Below are positions 7,147 to 15,452 of a stretch of DNA of 36,904 nt, piece by piece (positions within the stretch are counted from its first letter, which is position 1; each line of letters begins with the position of its first letter). The notes beneath the pieces are model-generated. The model was not told where the DNA came from. It saw nothing but the letters and a program-made list of their open reading frames with translations, and ran no database searches. The stretch spans positions 1 through 36,904 of the forward strand of contig CAZPVS010000010.1 of assembly GCA_964590315.1 (NCBI GenBank), written 5' to 3'. The DNA is from JALRHH01 sp964590315. GTDB taxonomy: Bacteria > Patescibacteriota > Saccharimonadia > Saccharimonadales > JALRHH01. The position numbers and the translations under genes are program-made.

Positions 7147-9745
7147 AGAACGTTTTGATAGTTTTTAGATCACGCTCTCGCCACGCAGATTGCCACTGTA
7201 GCATCTCAAGTCCTTGCTTGTAACTTCGCTCTAAAGCGGGTGATAGTTTTGGCTCAAAGAACTCAACATACTCAGTTATGAATGCCCGATCACTAAATGC
7301 TCTTGCGACATATACGGGCATTCGGTAGAAGCTAAGGTCATTGCCGAGATTATCCTCAAGCCATTTCCAGTTTGCCTGAACCCATTGCCAAGTGTGTTGT
7401 TTTGCATGCCGATTAAGGAAGCTATAGGCAATCCAGTAAGCAACGTCCTGGAGCCGCACATTATCAGAATTTATCATGCCTAGGGCGCGTTCAATTAAGT
7501 CTGGCTGCTCAAATCCTGTGATTGCTGCGGCCAATGTTAGCCGCTCGTCACTCAGTGACGATACATTATGCATGGCGACGAGCTTGTTGAATTCGTCCAC
7601 ACCACCCAGTCGAGCAATCGTGCCAAACACTACGCCACGTAGGTCTGGATCGATTTCACCCCCTCGTTTCAGAGCTTTGTTAGTAATAGTTGTTCGCAAT
7701 TCGGAGTCAATATCGTCTGCCTCGTTCACGAGCGCAAAAAGTTTCTGCACGTGGTCGAGTACCCATGGTTCGTCCGCGGCGGCTGCCATGCCAAGGATAA
7801 TCGGTCGGAGCAACAGGTCAAAATGACTGTCCGTCTCACTTCTGTGCCAACCGAGCCGCTCTAACTCAGCGCTAATGAGTTTTCTGGTGTATGGTTTCAT
7901 AAGTTCCCGAAGCTCATCATCGTTCATGACAGTACGAATACCACCGAGTGCTGTTGCGATAATATCCCAGACCGTATAATCAGTCTCTCGCTGGAAATTG
8001 CTCAAGAATTGCAGCGCATCTCCGGTACTGGATTCGCCCGCCTTAGCCGTTTCAAACGTGTCACTCAGGATACCGAGCCGATCGATAGGTGTGAGCCTCC
8101 CACGTTTAATCTGCTCCCCAAGATGCTGGAGGTGACTCGTATTGTAGATAGTCCGATAGAACCCACTTTGACTTGCGTTGAGTTTGAGATCGTGCGTGTC
8201 AGCAACCTGAAACTCACTGGTCTCGGTGCTGAACTGTTCTGGCATACCTGCGGTAGCGGATAAGAGCGGTACCGGCCAGTAGAGCATTTCCAGCGTACCG
8301 TGTTCGGGGTTGAGCAGGAACCGTTCTTGCCGGACTGTAACCGTTTTATCATTGACGTCCGCGTGGACGACAGGGAAGCCAGGCTGACTCGTCCAGGAAT
8401 GCATAAATTCTTTCACCGGCTTGCCGGATATTTCTTCTAATGCTTGCCATAAATCAATCGTGTCGGTATTTCCATACTGGTGCCTGTTTAAATAATGACG
8501 CAAGCCATCTCTGAATATGTCGGCGCCCAAATACTCGTGGAGCATGTGAATAGCGCTGGCGCCTTTGCTATAACTGATGGCATCAAAGATGCTACGGATT
8601 TCATCAGGGTGATTCACGGGAACTTCGATAGGATGGGTATGTTCGAGCGCATCGAGTTTAAGCGCTTGTTGCTGTTCGTCCACGATGAATTGCGTCCACA
8701 TATTCCATTCTGGGAATAGGTGATCAACTGCCAAATATTCGACCCAGCTTGCAAACCCTTCATTGAGCCAGAGATCGGTCCACCACCGCATTGTCACGAG
8801 ATTACCAAACCACTGGTGAGCAAGTTCATGAGCAACAACCATTGCTACCCACTGCTTTGTGCCGAGCGTCGTATTGTCAGGGTCAACGAGTAGCGCATGC
8901 TCCCGGTACGTTACACAACCCCAGTTTTCCATTGCCCCGCTTGCAAAATCTGGAAGCGCAATCATATCGCATTTGTCTAACGGGTAGGGGATGGCAAAAT
9001 ACTCCTCGTAAAAATCGAGAGTCTTAACCGCCACATCAAGCGCAAACTTAGTCAGCTGTACATTATCTGGGGTAGCGTACGTACGGACTTGCGTGCCGTT
9101 TTCCGTCTTGGACTCCAAGAATTCAAGCTCGCCCGTTACGAAGGCCAGGAGATAGGTTGACATGTGCGGTGTAGTTTCAAACGAGGTGATAAGTCGGCCA
9201 TCAACCTCCTTTTGCGTTTTAACTGGTGTATTCGCAATCACCGTCTCCCCAGGGACAGTCTGAAGAGTCAAATCAAACGTTGCTTTTGCCTCCGGCTCAT
9301 CGATCCCAGGAAATACCTCGCGGGCATGGTGACTCTCAAATTGTGTTGCCAGGAGCTGCTTTTGGACACCATCATGCTCAAAGAAACATGGATACAGCCC
9401 GTTCATAGGCCGGGTAATCTTGCCAGAAAACTCCATACGAATAGTGTAATTGCCTGGGTAGAGTGTTTGACTGGCATGAAGTCGGACTTCTTCGAGCGAC
9501 TTATGATGATTGATACGCTCAACAGCAATGTCGGTATCGCCATTCTTGTCGTTTTTCGTGATGTGCGCGTCAGTAATTGTCAGGCCGACTTGATGAAATG
9601 TGAGCCGCTCATTAGGCTTACCTATCTTCTTGCCACTGATGATGACTGAGCCGGTAAAAGTATCGAGATCCCGGTCAGGGTTGATATTGAGTATGTAGTG
9701 TTTCGGCTGAAACAGCGAATATAAGCGTTTGACAGTTTTTCCCAT
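7130..9745 (-). CDS. pepN: M1-family zinc aminopeptidase (PepN-like)
   Basis: This large cytoplasmic metallopeptidase removes N-terminal residues from peptides, useful for a cell that scavenges amino acids. Numbered from the start chosen here (871 residues), the exopeptidase motif GAMEN is at 270-274 and the zinc motif HELAH at 306-310. The third ligand is the Glu of LWLNEGF (329) and the catalytic Tyr is in AISYSKGA (392). The N-terminal beta domain and C-terminal helical domain complete the usual length. I chose the ATG at 9745 over a TTG at 9802 and an ATG at 9751 because TACAAT on the minus strand ends exactly 8 bases before it, matching the other leaderless genes here. The protein then starts MGKTVKRLYSLFQPKHYIL. 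Confidence 0.92.
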   Translation of the reverse strand: MGKTVKRLYSLFQPKHYILNINPDRDLDTFTGSVIISGKKIGKPNERLTFHQVGLTITDAHITKNDKNGDTDIAVERINHHKSLEEVRLHASQTLYPGNYTIRMEFSGKITRPMNGLYPCFFEHDGVQKQLLATQFESHHAREVFPGIDEPEAKATFDLTLQTVPGETVIANTPVKTQKEVDGRLITSFETTPHMSTYLLAFVTGELEFLESKTENGTQVRTYATPDNVQLTKFALDVAVKTLDFYEEYFAIPYPLDKCDMIALPDFASGAMENWGCVTYREHALLVDPDNTTLGTKQWVAMVVAHELAHQWFGNLVTMRWWTDLWLNEGFASWVEYLAVDHLFPEWNMWTQFIVDEQQQALKLDALEHTHPIEVPVNHPDEIRSIFDAISYSKGASAIHMLHEYLGADIFRDGLRHYLNRHQYGNTDTIDLWQALEEISGKPVKEFMHSWTSQPGFPVVHADVNDKTVTVRQERFLLNPEHGTLEMLYWPVPLLSATAGMPEQFSTETSEFQVADTHDLKLNASQSGFYRTIYNTSHLQHLGEQIKRGRLTPIDRLGILSDTFETAKAGESSTGDALQFLSNFQRETDYTVWDIIATALGGIRTVMNDDELRELMKPYTRKLISAELERLGWHRSETDSHFDLLLRPIILGMAAAADEPWVLDHVQKLFALVNEADDIDSELRTTITNKALKRGGEIDPDLRGVVFGTIARLGGVDEFNKLVAMHNVSSLSDERLTLAAAITGFEQPDLIERALGMINSDNVRLQDVAYWIAYSFLNRHAKQHTWQWVQANWKWLEDNLGNDLSFYRMPVYVARAFSDRAFITEYVEFFEPKLSPALERSYKQGLEMLQWQSAWRERDLKTIKTFFIAHQ

Positions 9746-9753
9746 ATTCATCC

Positions 9754-9759
9754 ATTGTA
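9754..9759 (-). promoter_or_regulatory. -10 box (TACAAT) of the aminopeptidase gene
   Basis: TACAAT on the minus strand ends 8 bases before the chosen ATG at 9745 and 2 bases before an alternative ATG at 9751. The spacing favours the start at 9745. Confidence 0.45.
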
Positions 9760-9786
9760 CCAGGTCATACGGAAACCTTTGGATAG

Positions 9787-9792
9787 TATAGT
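9787..9792 (+). promoter_or_regulatory. Possible -10 box (TATAGT) of the nusA leader
   Basis: TATAGT would start transcription near 9799, upstream of the hairpin-terminator at 9837-9860 and about 125 bases before the nusA ATG. No convincing -35 is visible, so this assignment is tentative. Confidence 0.3.
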
Positions 9793-9836
9793 TAATTGAC
9801 AAATAGGGCTGGGTGCGATAGACTGCAAGCAGTAAG

Positions 9837-9860
9837 GTCGGCCGGCAGGTCGACTTTTTT
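9837..9860 (+). terminator. Intrinsic terminator in the nusA leader (possible attenuator)
   Basis: GTCGGCC pairs with GGTCGAC around a GGCA loop (7 bp with one G-U) and is followed directly by six T. It reads as a plus-strand terminator but stands 66 bases upstream of the nusA start, with no complete plus-strand gene before it within 2.6 kb. Flanking GGGCTGG (9806-9812) and CCAGCCC (9865-9871) can also pair across it. Confidence 0.6.
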
Positions 9861-9925
9861 CATACCAGCCCCTTCTTAATTATGTGAAAAATAATCATCT
9901 AGAAAAGGTAAAACGGAGTAAAATT

Positions 9926-11074
9926 ATGGATTTGGATATTAAACAACTCGCAGGTGCCGTTAAGGCAATCGCTGAGGAAAAAAACCTACCCGAGAATGTT
10001 GTGCAGGAAGTTGTCGAACAGGCACTTGCAGCAGCATATCGTCGCGATTATGGCGATCGCGAACAAGAAGTTCGAGTGACTATGAACCTGAACACTGGCG
10101 ATGTGGATGCCTATATCTCAAAGGAAGTTGTCGAGACGGTTGGTGATCCGGCATTTGAGATTAGTTTAACTGAAGCGCAAGCCATGAAAAAGAATTCGCA
10201 AATTGGTGATCTCGTAGAAATCCACGAGAAAGTTGAGAATTTTGGCCGCGTGGCTGCACAGACTGCCAAGCAGGTTATCCTTCAGCGTCTTCGTGAGGCA
10301 GAACGAGAGATCGTTATGGAAGAATATGAAGACAAGATTGGGACCGTTATCAATGCTATAGTGAGTCGCGTAGAGGGGCGCATTGTTCGTGTTGACCTCG
10401 GGAAAGCACAGGGTATCATGCCGGGAAGTGAACAGATCCAAGGCGAACGATATTATCCTGGTCAGCGACTCAAGGTGTTCTTAAAGGATGTTGAGCGAGG
10501 CTTTCGTGGCCCGCAATTAGTTGTGAGCCGGGGCAATTCGCAGTTCGTGGAATGGTTATTCCGTTCTGAAGTACCTGAAATGGAGAATGGTGCGGTAGAA
10601 ATTAAGAACATCGCCCGTGAAGCTGGTGTACGCAGCAAACTGGCAGTAACCAGTACGGTGCCTGGCGTTGATCCAGTCGGCACGTTTGTTGGCGGACACG
10701 GCACGCGTGTCAACGCAGTCATGGGAGAAATTGGCGAGCAGGAGAAGATCGATATTGTTATATGGAATGAGGATCCGGCAACATTCATCGTGAATGCGCT
10801 AAGCCCAACAAAGGTCAGTCGGGTTGACGTTGATAGTGCTAACAACAAAGCTAAAGTTGTTGTACCAGAAGATCAGCTCAGTATCGCTATCGGCAAAGGT
10901 GGACAGAATGTGCGGCTTGCCAGTAAGCTGACAGGCTTTGATATTGATATTGTTGCTGAGCAGGATGCTCCAGAGGCGGTCATCGAATCCAAGCCTGTAC
11001 CAGTTACGAAGCTCAAGAAAAAAGAAGCCCTCGAGAGCTCTTTGCTTGAAGCAATCGAAGAGCACGGCGAGTAA
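9926..11074 (+). CDS. nusA: Transcription termination/antitermination factor NusA
   Basis: NusA binds RNA polymerase and nascent RNA to modulate pausing, termination and antitermination. The 382-residue form starts MDLDIKQLAGAVKAIAEEKN. Residues 1-130 form the polymerase-binding N-terminal domain. The S1 domain spans about 136-200 (IGTVINAIVSRVEGRIVRVD). KH1 spans about 200-280, with VPGVDPVGTFVGGHGTRVNA, and KH2 about 282-345, with SIAIGKGGQNVRLASKLTG. There is no E. coli-type acidic repeat region, only a short charged tail. An in-frame GTG at 9884 would add 14 unconserved residues. I prefer the ATG at 9926 because GGAG lies 7 bases upstream. rimP and infB, its usual partners, are not adjacent. 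Confidence 0.95.
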   Translation: MDLDIKQLAGAVKAIAEEKNLPENVVQEVVEQALAAAYRRDYGDREQEVRVTMNLNTGDVDAYISKEVVETVGDPAFEISLTEAQAMKKNSQIGDLVEIHEKVENFGRVAAQTAKQVILQRLREAEREIVMEEYEDKIGTVINAIVSRVEGRIVRVDLGKAQGIMPGSEQIQGERYYPGQRLKVFLKDVERGFRGPQLVVSRGNSQFVEWLFRSEVPEMENGAVEIKNIAREAGVRSKLAVTSTVPGVDPVGTFVGGHGTRVNAVMGEIGEQEKIDIVIWNEDPATFIVNALSPTKVSRVDVDSANNKAKVVVPEDQLSIAIGKGGQNVRLASKLTGFDIDIVAEQDAPEAVIESKPVPVTKLKKKEALESSLLEAIEEHGE

Positions 11075-11104
11075 CCAGCCAGAAGCTATTCGTAGTGATA
11101 CTTT

Positions 11105-11130
11105 AAAGAGCCTCCGCATGGAGGCTCTTT
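11105..11130 (+). terminator. Intrinsic terminator after nusA
   Basis: An 11-bp perfect stem pairs AAAGAGCCTCC with GGAGGCTCTTT around a GCAT loop. The 3' arm ends in TTT followed by GTATTT. It lies 30 bases after the nusA stop. Confidence 0.85.
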
Positions 11131-11141
11131 GTATTTCGTAA

Positions 11142-11170
11142 TTTACAACCTACACATTTTCGCGCATGAT
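11142..11170 (+). promoter_or_regulatory. Promoter of the 211-aa hypothetical gene
   Basis: TTTACA (11142-11147), a 17-base spacer and CATGAT (11165-11170) form a plausible promoter. The leader would be about 29 bases, with AGGA 8 bases before the ATG at 11206. Confidence 0.45.
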
Positions 11171-11205
11171 ATGTGTACTACTCCTAACGGAACAGGATTA
11201 TAACC

Positions 11206-11841
11206 ATGAGTTATGACACTTCAGCATCGCACTCTTCAGAATACTTCCTCCGTTCGCCGCTAGAATTTGTATCATTGGAACGTGACAATCTGTTAATTCC
11301 CCTCCAGCGGCTTATTCTTGCCTCACAGCTTGAAGATAAAGATTTTGCTGATAGAGAGGAAGGCCATCCCGCTGTTGATCAGCTACTTGACCAAGGCGAG
11401 CCGTACGATGAGAGTATTACTACTATTGTTCGTCCTGCGCGCTTTCATGGTGCAATAACAGGACTGACTGCTACGGTTACTGATATTGCGCCTGAACATA
11501 TCGCTGCATTTGCTCGTTATCCTCGAGGGCAGTACAGGAAGGGCGTGCTCTTGGATGTCGTGGCTTGTGCAACATCAACCCGAGTGCGAGAAGCAGGCTC
11601 GTTTCGTGCAACAGTGCTGTACTACACGACTGGTCGTGAAGCTCCGCGGCCTGAAGACCTCCCGCCGACTCGCTTGCAGGCGCTTGGTATGTTTCCAGTG
11701 AAGCGTAAGGTGATGAATAAGCCACTCTGGCAGGATGATGCATCATTCCCTGATAACTTGGATCGACTTGCTCGTATGTCTGATGGGGCTAATCCAGTCA
11801 CGACACGTATGGGACGAACACCACGGCGGAAAAAGTCATAG
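11206..11841 (+). CDS. Hypothetical protein, 211 aa
   Basis: I do not recognise a family. The product has no signal peptide or membrane segment. The central part (about 70-155) has alternating hydrophobic stretches consistent with a beta-rich domain: TTIVRPARFHGAITGLTATV, YRKGVLLDVVACATSTRV and SFRATVLYYTTG. The last third is basic and ends MGRTPRRKKS, which could contact nucleic acid or the ribosome. There is a single Cys. The gene has its own promoter and an AGGA Shine-Dalgarno 8 bases before the ATG. It sits between the nusA terminator and the CIRCE operator of clpC, so it appears to be a single-gene unit. Lineage restriction is likely but cannot be tested here. Confidence 0.7.
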   Translation: MSYDTSASHSSEYFLRSPLEFVSLERDNLLIPLQRLILASQLEDKDFADREEGHPAVDQLLDQGEPYDESITTIVRPARFHGAITGLTATVTDIAPEHIAAFARYPRGQYRKGVLLDVVACATSTRVREAGSFRATVLYYTTGREAPRPEDLPPTRLQALGMFPVKRKVMNKPLWQDDASFPDNLDRLARMSDGANPVTTRMGRTPRRKKS

Positions 11842-11851
11842 AAAAATGTGG

Positions 11852-11878
11852 TTAGCACTCTTGCATGATGAGTGCTAA
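11852..11878 (+). promoter_or_regulatory. CIRCE operator (HrcA binding site) upstream of clpC
   Basis: The sequence is TTAGCACTC-N9-GAGTGCTAA with a perfect 9-bp inverted repeat, identical to the CIRCE consensus bound by the heat-shock repressor HrcA. It lies just upstream of the clpC -10 box, and a TTGCAT -35-like hexamer falls in its spacer, so bound repressor would block RNA polymerase. Confidence 0.9.
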
Positions 11879-11882
11879 TTGC

Positions 11883-11888
11883 TATAAT
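11883..11888 (+). promoter_or_regulatory. -10 box (TATAAT) of clpC
   Basis: A perfect TATAAT sits 4 bases after the CIRCE element. TTGCAT, 16 bases upstream, may be the -35. The leader is about 40 bases and ends with a strong GGAGGG Shine-Dalgarno at 11921-11926. Confidence 0.75.
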
Positions 11889-11933
11889 AGTTGTAGCGAC
11901 ATTAAGTAATACATCGCTTTGGAGGGCAAGACT

Positions 11934-14429
11934 ATGATGCCTAATTCAGCTGACTTTCAAGAATTCTTAAATCATTTAACTGACAATGCACTCAGTAGCT
12001 TAAAGCATGCTGATGCGATTGCTCGTAGTTTCGGCAGCGCGTACGTTGGTACCGAACATTTATTGCTTGGTGTTCTCGCACAGGATACAAGCATGGGTGC
12101 AAAGGTACTCGAGAATGCTGGTGTGACACTGGATCGTGCTCGGCTTGCACTCAATCTCACCCCAAAGACACTGGTGATAAACCTCGGCGCGAAAGGTTTA
12201 AGCGAAACTGCAAAACTAACGTTAAAGATGGCATATGATGTGGCACAAGATTTTAGCCAAGAGTTCTGTGGTACGGAGCATATTCTCTACAGCATTCTCA
12301 GTCAGAAAAACGCTCGTGCAACCGTCCTCCTTCGGGACATGAACGTTGATGTCGATAGTCTCGTCAGTGAGCTGGAGCAATTCCTCAACCGCCAGCAATA
12401 TGAAGAAAGTACCGAGAGTGGATCAGAGACACGGCGCCGTAATAAAAAACCCAAAAAGACTGCACTAGATTTTTTTGGAACTGATTTGACAGACCAGGCA
12501 CGAAAAGGTGCGCTTGACCCTGTGGTTGGACGTGAGGCTCAAATTCGTCGTGTCGTAACTATTTTAAATCGCCGGACAAAGAACAATCCGGTACTTATCG
12601 GTGAGCCTGGTGTCGGAAAGACTGCGATAGTCGAAGGGCTAGCGCAACGTATCGTGAATGAAGAAGTTCCAGATAGTTTGCTCGACAAGCGAATTGTTAT
12701 GCTCGACTTAGCCGGCATGATTGCCGGCACTAAATATCGTGGTGAGTTTGAAGAGCGCCTGAAGAAGGTCATGGGCGAGTTAGAAAACGATAAGAAGACT
12801 ATCGTTTTTATTGATGAACTGCATCTTATTGTGGGCGCGGGAGCTGCAGAAGGGGCCATGGACGCCGGCAATATCCTTAAGCCTGCCTTAGCACGTGGCA
12901 AGATCCAGCTGATCGGGGCTACAACCACCAACGAATACAACAAACATATAGAGAAAGACGCAGCCCTTGAACGTCGATTTCAACCAATTCAGGTACCTGA
13001 GACCAATCCCGTTGAAACGCTGGCGATACTCAAGGGGCTCAGAAAACATTATGAAGAATTTCATCATGTCCGCATCAGTGATGAGGTACTCGAAGATACG
13101 GTCACTCTGGCTAAGCGGTATATCAACGACCGATATATGCCTGATAAAGCGATTGATCTGATTGATGAAACAGCCGCCCATCTGCGAGTAGATAAGGGGA
13201 AGACCCCTCCCGAGGTACGCAAGCTTCAGAAAGAGCTGAAACTCGTCAATACACGTATTGAAGATGCGGTCGATGCAGAAAATTACGAGAAAGCAGCAGA
13301 ATACAAGCAAAGGGCTAGCCAAATTCACGATGATTTAAAGCAGCTCGCGAAGGAAGGCACGGCGGCGAAGCAGTTGACGGTGACCAGTGACGATGTTGCA
13401 GAAGTTGTGGCACGTATGACTGGGGTGCCAGTGACGAAAGTCATTCGCTCCGAGGCTAAATACTTATTGAATTTGGAAAAAAACCTTAGCAAGCACGTTA
13501 TTGGACAGAGCGAAGCAGTGCAGGCAGTTGCGAAGGCAGTTCGACGGAATCGCGTGGGTATTGGGAGTGGCGACCGACCAATCGGTTCGTTTATTTTCTT
13601 AGGGCCGACCGGTGTCGGAAAGACCGAGTTGGCGCGGGTACTTGCCCGGGAATTTCTTGGCAGTGATGAGGCGTTAATAAAAATTGATATGAGTGAATTT
13701 AGCGAGCGGCACAATGTATCACGGCTCGTTGGTGCTCCGGCAGGATATGTTGGATACGAGGAAGGTGGTCAGCTCACAGATAAAATTCGTCGACAACCAT
13801 ATAGTCTGGTGTTATTTGACGAGATCGAGAAAGCGCATCCGGAAGTATTCAATATGCTGTTACAGATACTAGAAGATGGCAGTCTGACCGACGCAAAGGG
13901 ACGGAAAATTGACTTCACAAACACCATTATCATTATGACGAGCAATATCGGGGCAGATAAGCTGCAGAAAGAAGCAAATTTTGGTTTCCATGCGTCTACT
14001 TCAAACGATTATAAAGACCTAGACGAACTCCACGAAGCGAATAAATCCAAAGTACTTGATGAGTTGAAGAAGACAATGCGCCCAGAGCTCTTAAATCGCA
14101 TTGACAAGATTGTAGTATTTCGAGGTCTGACTAAAAAGGATGTTTCTAAAATACTTGAATTGCAGTTGAATGACCTCCGTTCTCGCTTGGTGAAGCACGG
14201 GCTTGGTCTAGAAGTCACCCCCAAAGCCAAAAAGCACCTCATGGATAATGGCTATGATGCCATGAACGGTGCCCGACCCATGCGACGACTGTTACAAGAT
14301 ACACTCGAGGATCATATTGCCCTGAAGATGCTCGACAATGTATATCACAAAGGCAGCATCGTGAAAGCAGATGTAAAGAAGAAGAAATTAGCTTACGAAG
14401 GCGTCACCGAAACAGTACCGGTGGGCTAA
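11934..14429 (+). CDS. clpC: ATP-dependent Clp protease ATPase subunit ClpC
   Basis: This AAA+ unfoldase feeds proteins to ClpP. From the chosen start (831 residues), two Clp-N repeats occupy about 10-150. AAA1 has Walker A GEPGVGKT (223-230) and Walker B VFIDE (291-295). A UvrB/UvrC-type motif in the middle domain (NYEKAAEYKQRASQIHDDL, about 450-468) marks it as ClpC rather than ClpB. AAA2 has GPTGVGKT (557-564) and LVLFDEIEKAHPEV. Near the end of AAA2, EANFGFHAS offers an [x]GF-type loop for docking ClpP. A TTG at 11919 is in frame, but the ATG at 11934 sits 7 bases after GGAGGG and is preferred. An ATG follows at 11937. A CIRCE operator upstream indicates HrcA control. Confidence 0.95.
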   Translation: MMPNSADFQEFLNHLTDNALSSLKHADAIARSFGSAYVGTEHLLLGVLAQDTSMGAKVLENAGVTLDRARLALNLTPKTLVINLGAKGLSETAKLTLKMAYDVAQDFSQEFCGTEHILYSILSQKNARATVLLRDMNVDVDSLVSELEQFLNRQQYEESTESGSETRRRNKKPKKTALDFFGTDLTDQARKGALDPVVGREAQIRRVVTILNRRTKNNPVLIGEPGVGKTAIVEGLAQRIVNEEVPDSLLDKRIVMLDLAGMIAGTKYRGEFEERLKKVMGELENDKKTIVFIDELHLIVGAGAAEGAMDAGNILKPALARGKIQLIGATTTNEYNKHIEKDAALERRFQPIQVPETNPVETLAILKGLRKHYEEFHHVRISDEVLEDTVTLAKRYINDRYMPDKAIDLIDETAAHLRVDKGKTPPEVRKLQKELKLVNTRIEDAVDAENYEKAAEYKQRASQIHDDLKQLAKEGTAAKQLTVTSDDVAEVVARMTGVPVTKVIRSEAKYLLNLEKNLSKHVIGQSEAVQAVAKAVRRNRVGIGSGDRPIGSFIFLGPTGVGKTELARVLAREFLGSDEALIKIDMSEFSERHNVSRLVGAPAGYVGYEEGGQLTDKIRRQPYSLVLFDEIEKAHPEVFNMLLQILEDGSLTDAKGRKIDFTNTIIIMTSNIGADKLQKEANFGFHASTSNDYKDLDELHEANKSKVLDELKKTMRPELLNRIDKIVVFRGLTKKDVSKILELQLNDLRSRLVKHGLGLEVTPKAKKHLMDNGYDAMNGARPMRRLLQDTLEDHIALKMLDNVYHKGSIVKADVKKKKLAYEGVTETVPVG

Positions 14430-14456
14430 TTATTTCTTGCCGTGCGCTGTCATTGC

Positions 14457-14462
14457 TATACT
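14457..14462 (+). promoter_or_regulatory. -10 box (TATACT) of the HEVLH protein gene
   Basis: TATACT, then 8 bases, then the ATG at 14471. This promoter lies just after clpC, so the downstream genes can be expressed without the HrcA-controlled promoter. Confidence 0.55.
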
Positions 14463-14470
14463 AGTTCCGT

Positions 14471-15436
14471 ATGAGTAAACGTACACTATCCTGGCTGAGT
14501 GTTATCGCTATCCTGGCGGTGCCTGGCATTGCATGGTTGAATCGCTATGTGATTTTTGACACCTGGAGACTCCGGAACTACACGCCACCTACAGAGATTG
14601 TGCAACTGGCTGACACTACGACAATGACTGGCGACACACGTCGGTTATTCTATGTCTATCAGCCACTCCTTGCTAACAAATCAAGTTTTAGCACGTTTTG
14701 CACTGAAAGTGAGCAGACTATCGTACTCGGCTGTTATATTGAGCACCGCGGTATTTATCTCTACGACGTGCCTGATGAGCGTCTCAAGGGTGTAGAGGAA
14801 GTAACTGCAGCACACGAAGTGCTTCATGCGGTATACGATCGGCTTTCTCGATCTGATCGACAACGAATAGATACGCTCGTATTACAGGCGTTCGAAGGCA
14901 TCGAGGACGCAAAATTACGTCAGACTGTTGAAAACTACCGCAAAAAGGATCCGTCTGTAGTACCCAATGAACTTCACAGTATTCTCGCAACCGAAGTACG
15001 CAATCTACCGAAACAACTCGAGGATCATTACCGGCAGTACTTTTCAGACCGACTGGCGGTTGTGAAGCTCGCAGAAAGTTACAGACAGGAATTTACTGGT
15101 CGTGAGCAAGAAGTGGCTGCACTTGATCAGCAGCTCGCTTCTATCAAGCAGCAGATCGATGCACTCAACCGTTCGCTTGAGCAGCAACAGATAAGTCTCA
15201 AGACGTCCTACGATACGCTACAGAATGATAAACAAGCTGGCAATGTTGCATCATACAATGAGGGAGTCCCCAAGTACAATCAGCAGGTTGTACGCTACAA
15301 TGCTGACGTTAACAAGCAGCGACAACTCGTTAACCAATATAATGATTTAGTGGAGAGACGTAATGGCCTTGCTGTTGAAGAAAACGAACTCATCCAGGCG
15401 CTTGACAGCCGCTCTACCATTGAGCAAGCGCAGTAA
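14471..15436 (+). CDS. Membrane-anchored putative zinc metalloprotease (HEVLH) with coiled coil
   Basis: The 321-residue protein has an N-terminal signal-anchor (about 7-28) and an outward-facing body. The segment EEVTAAHEVLHAVYDRL carries HExxH at 115-119. Glu167 (PNELHS) or Glu175 (ATEVRN) could be the third zinc ligand of a gluzincin-like site, which is inference. Cys77 and Cys88 flank the strand before it and could form a disulfide. From about 195 to 312 the protein is a long Gln/Asn-rich coiled coil (REQEVAALDQQLASIKQQID). I recognise no named family. It lies between clpC and radA, where Firmicutes have no such gene. Its own TATACT box 8 bases before the ATG predicts a leaderless start. 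Confidence 0.7.
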   Translation: MSKRTLSWLSVIAILAVPGIAWLNRYVIFDTWRLRNYTPPTEIVQLADTTTMTGDTRRLFYVYQPLLANKSSFSTFCTESEQTIVLGCYIEHRGIYLYDVPDERLKGVEEVTAAHEVLHAVYDRLSRSDRQRIDTLVLQAFEGIEDAKLRQTVENYRKKDPSVVPNELHSILATEVRNLPKQLEDHYRQYFSDRLAVVKLAESYRQEFTGREQEVAALDQQLASIKQQIDALNRSLEQQQISLKTSYDTLQNDKQAGNVASYNEGVPKYNQQVVRYNADVNKQRQLVNQYNDLVERRNGLAVEENELIQALDSRSTIEQAQ

Positions 15437-15440
15437 GTGA

Positions 15441-15446
15441 TACACT
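15441..15446 (+). promoter_or_regulatory. -10 box (TACACT) of radA
   Basis: TACACT, then 6 bases, then the ATG at 15453. It begins only 5 bases after the previous stop codon. No Shine-Dalgarno sequence is present. Confidence 0.45.
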
Positions 15447-15452
15447 AGACAC

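Noticed and set aside
9806..9872. 4.5S/SRP RNA in the nusA leader
   Set aside because: GGGCTGG...CCAGCCC recalls the ends of 4.5S RNA, but the conserved apical GGAAGG/AGCAG motif is absent and the T tract marks a terminator.
9884..9925. Earlier GTG start for nusA
   Set aside because: It adds 14 unconserved residues. The ATG at 9926 has GGAG at ideal spacing and matches the family N-terminus.
11199..11204. TATAAC directly before the 211-aa gene as a leaderless -10 box
   Set aside because: It ends one base before the ATG, so +1 would fall inside the coding region. TTTACA-N17-CATGAT with an AGGA Shine-Dalgarno fits better.
11919..11933. TTG start for clpC
   Set aside because: The TTG overlaps the GGAGGG Shine-Dalgarno that serves the ATG at 11934.
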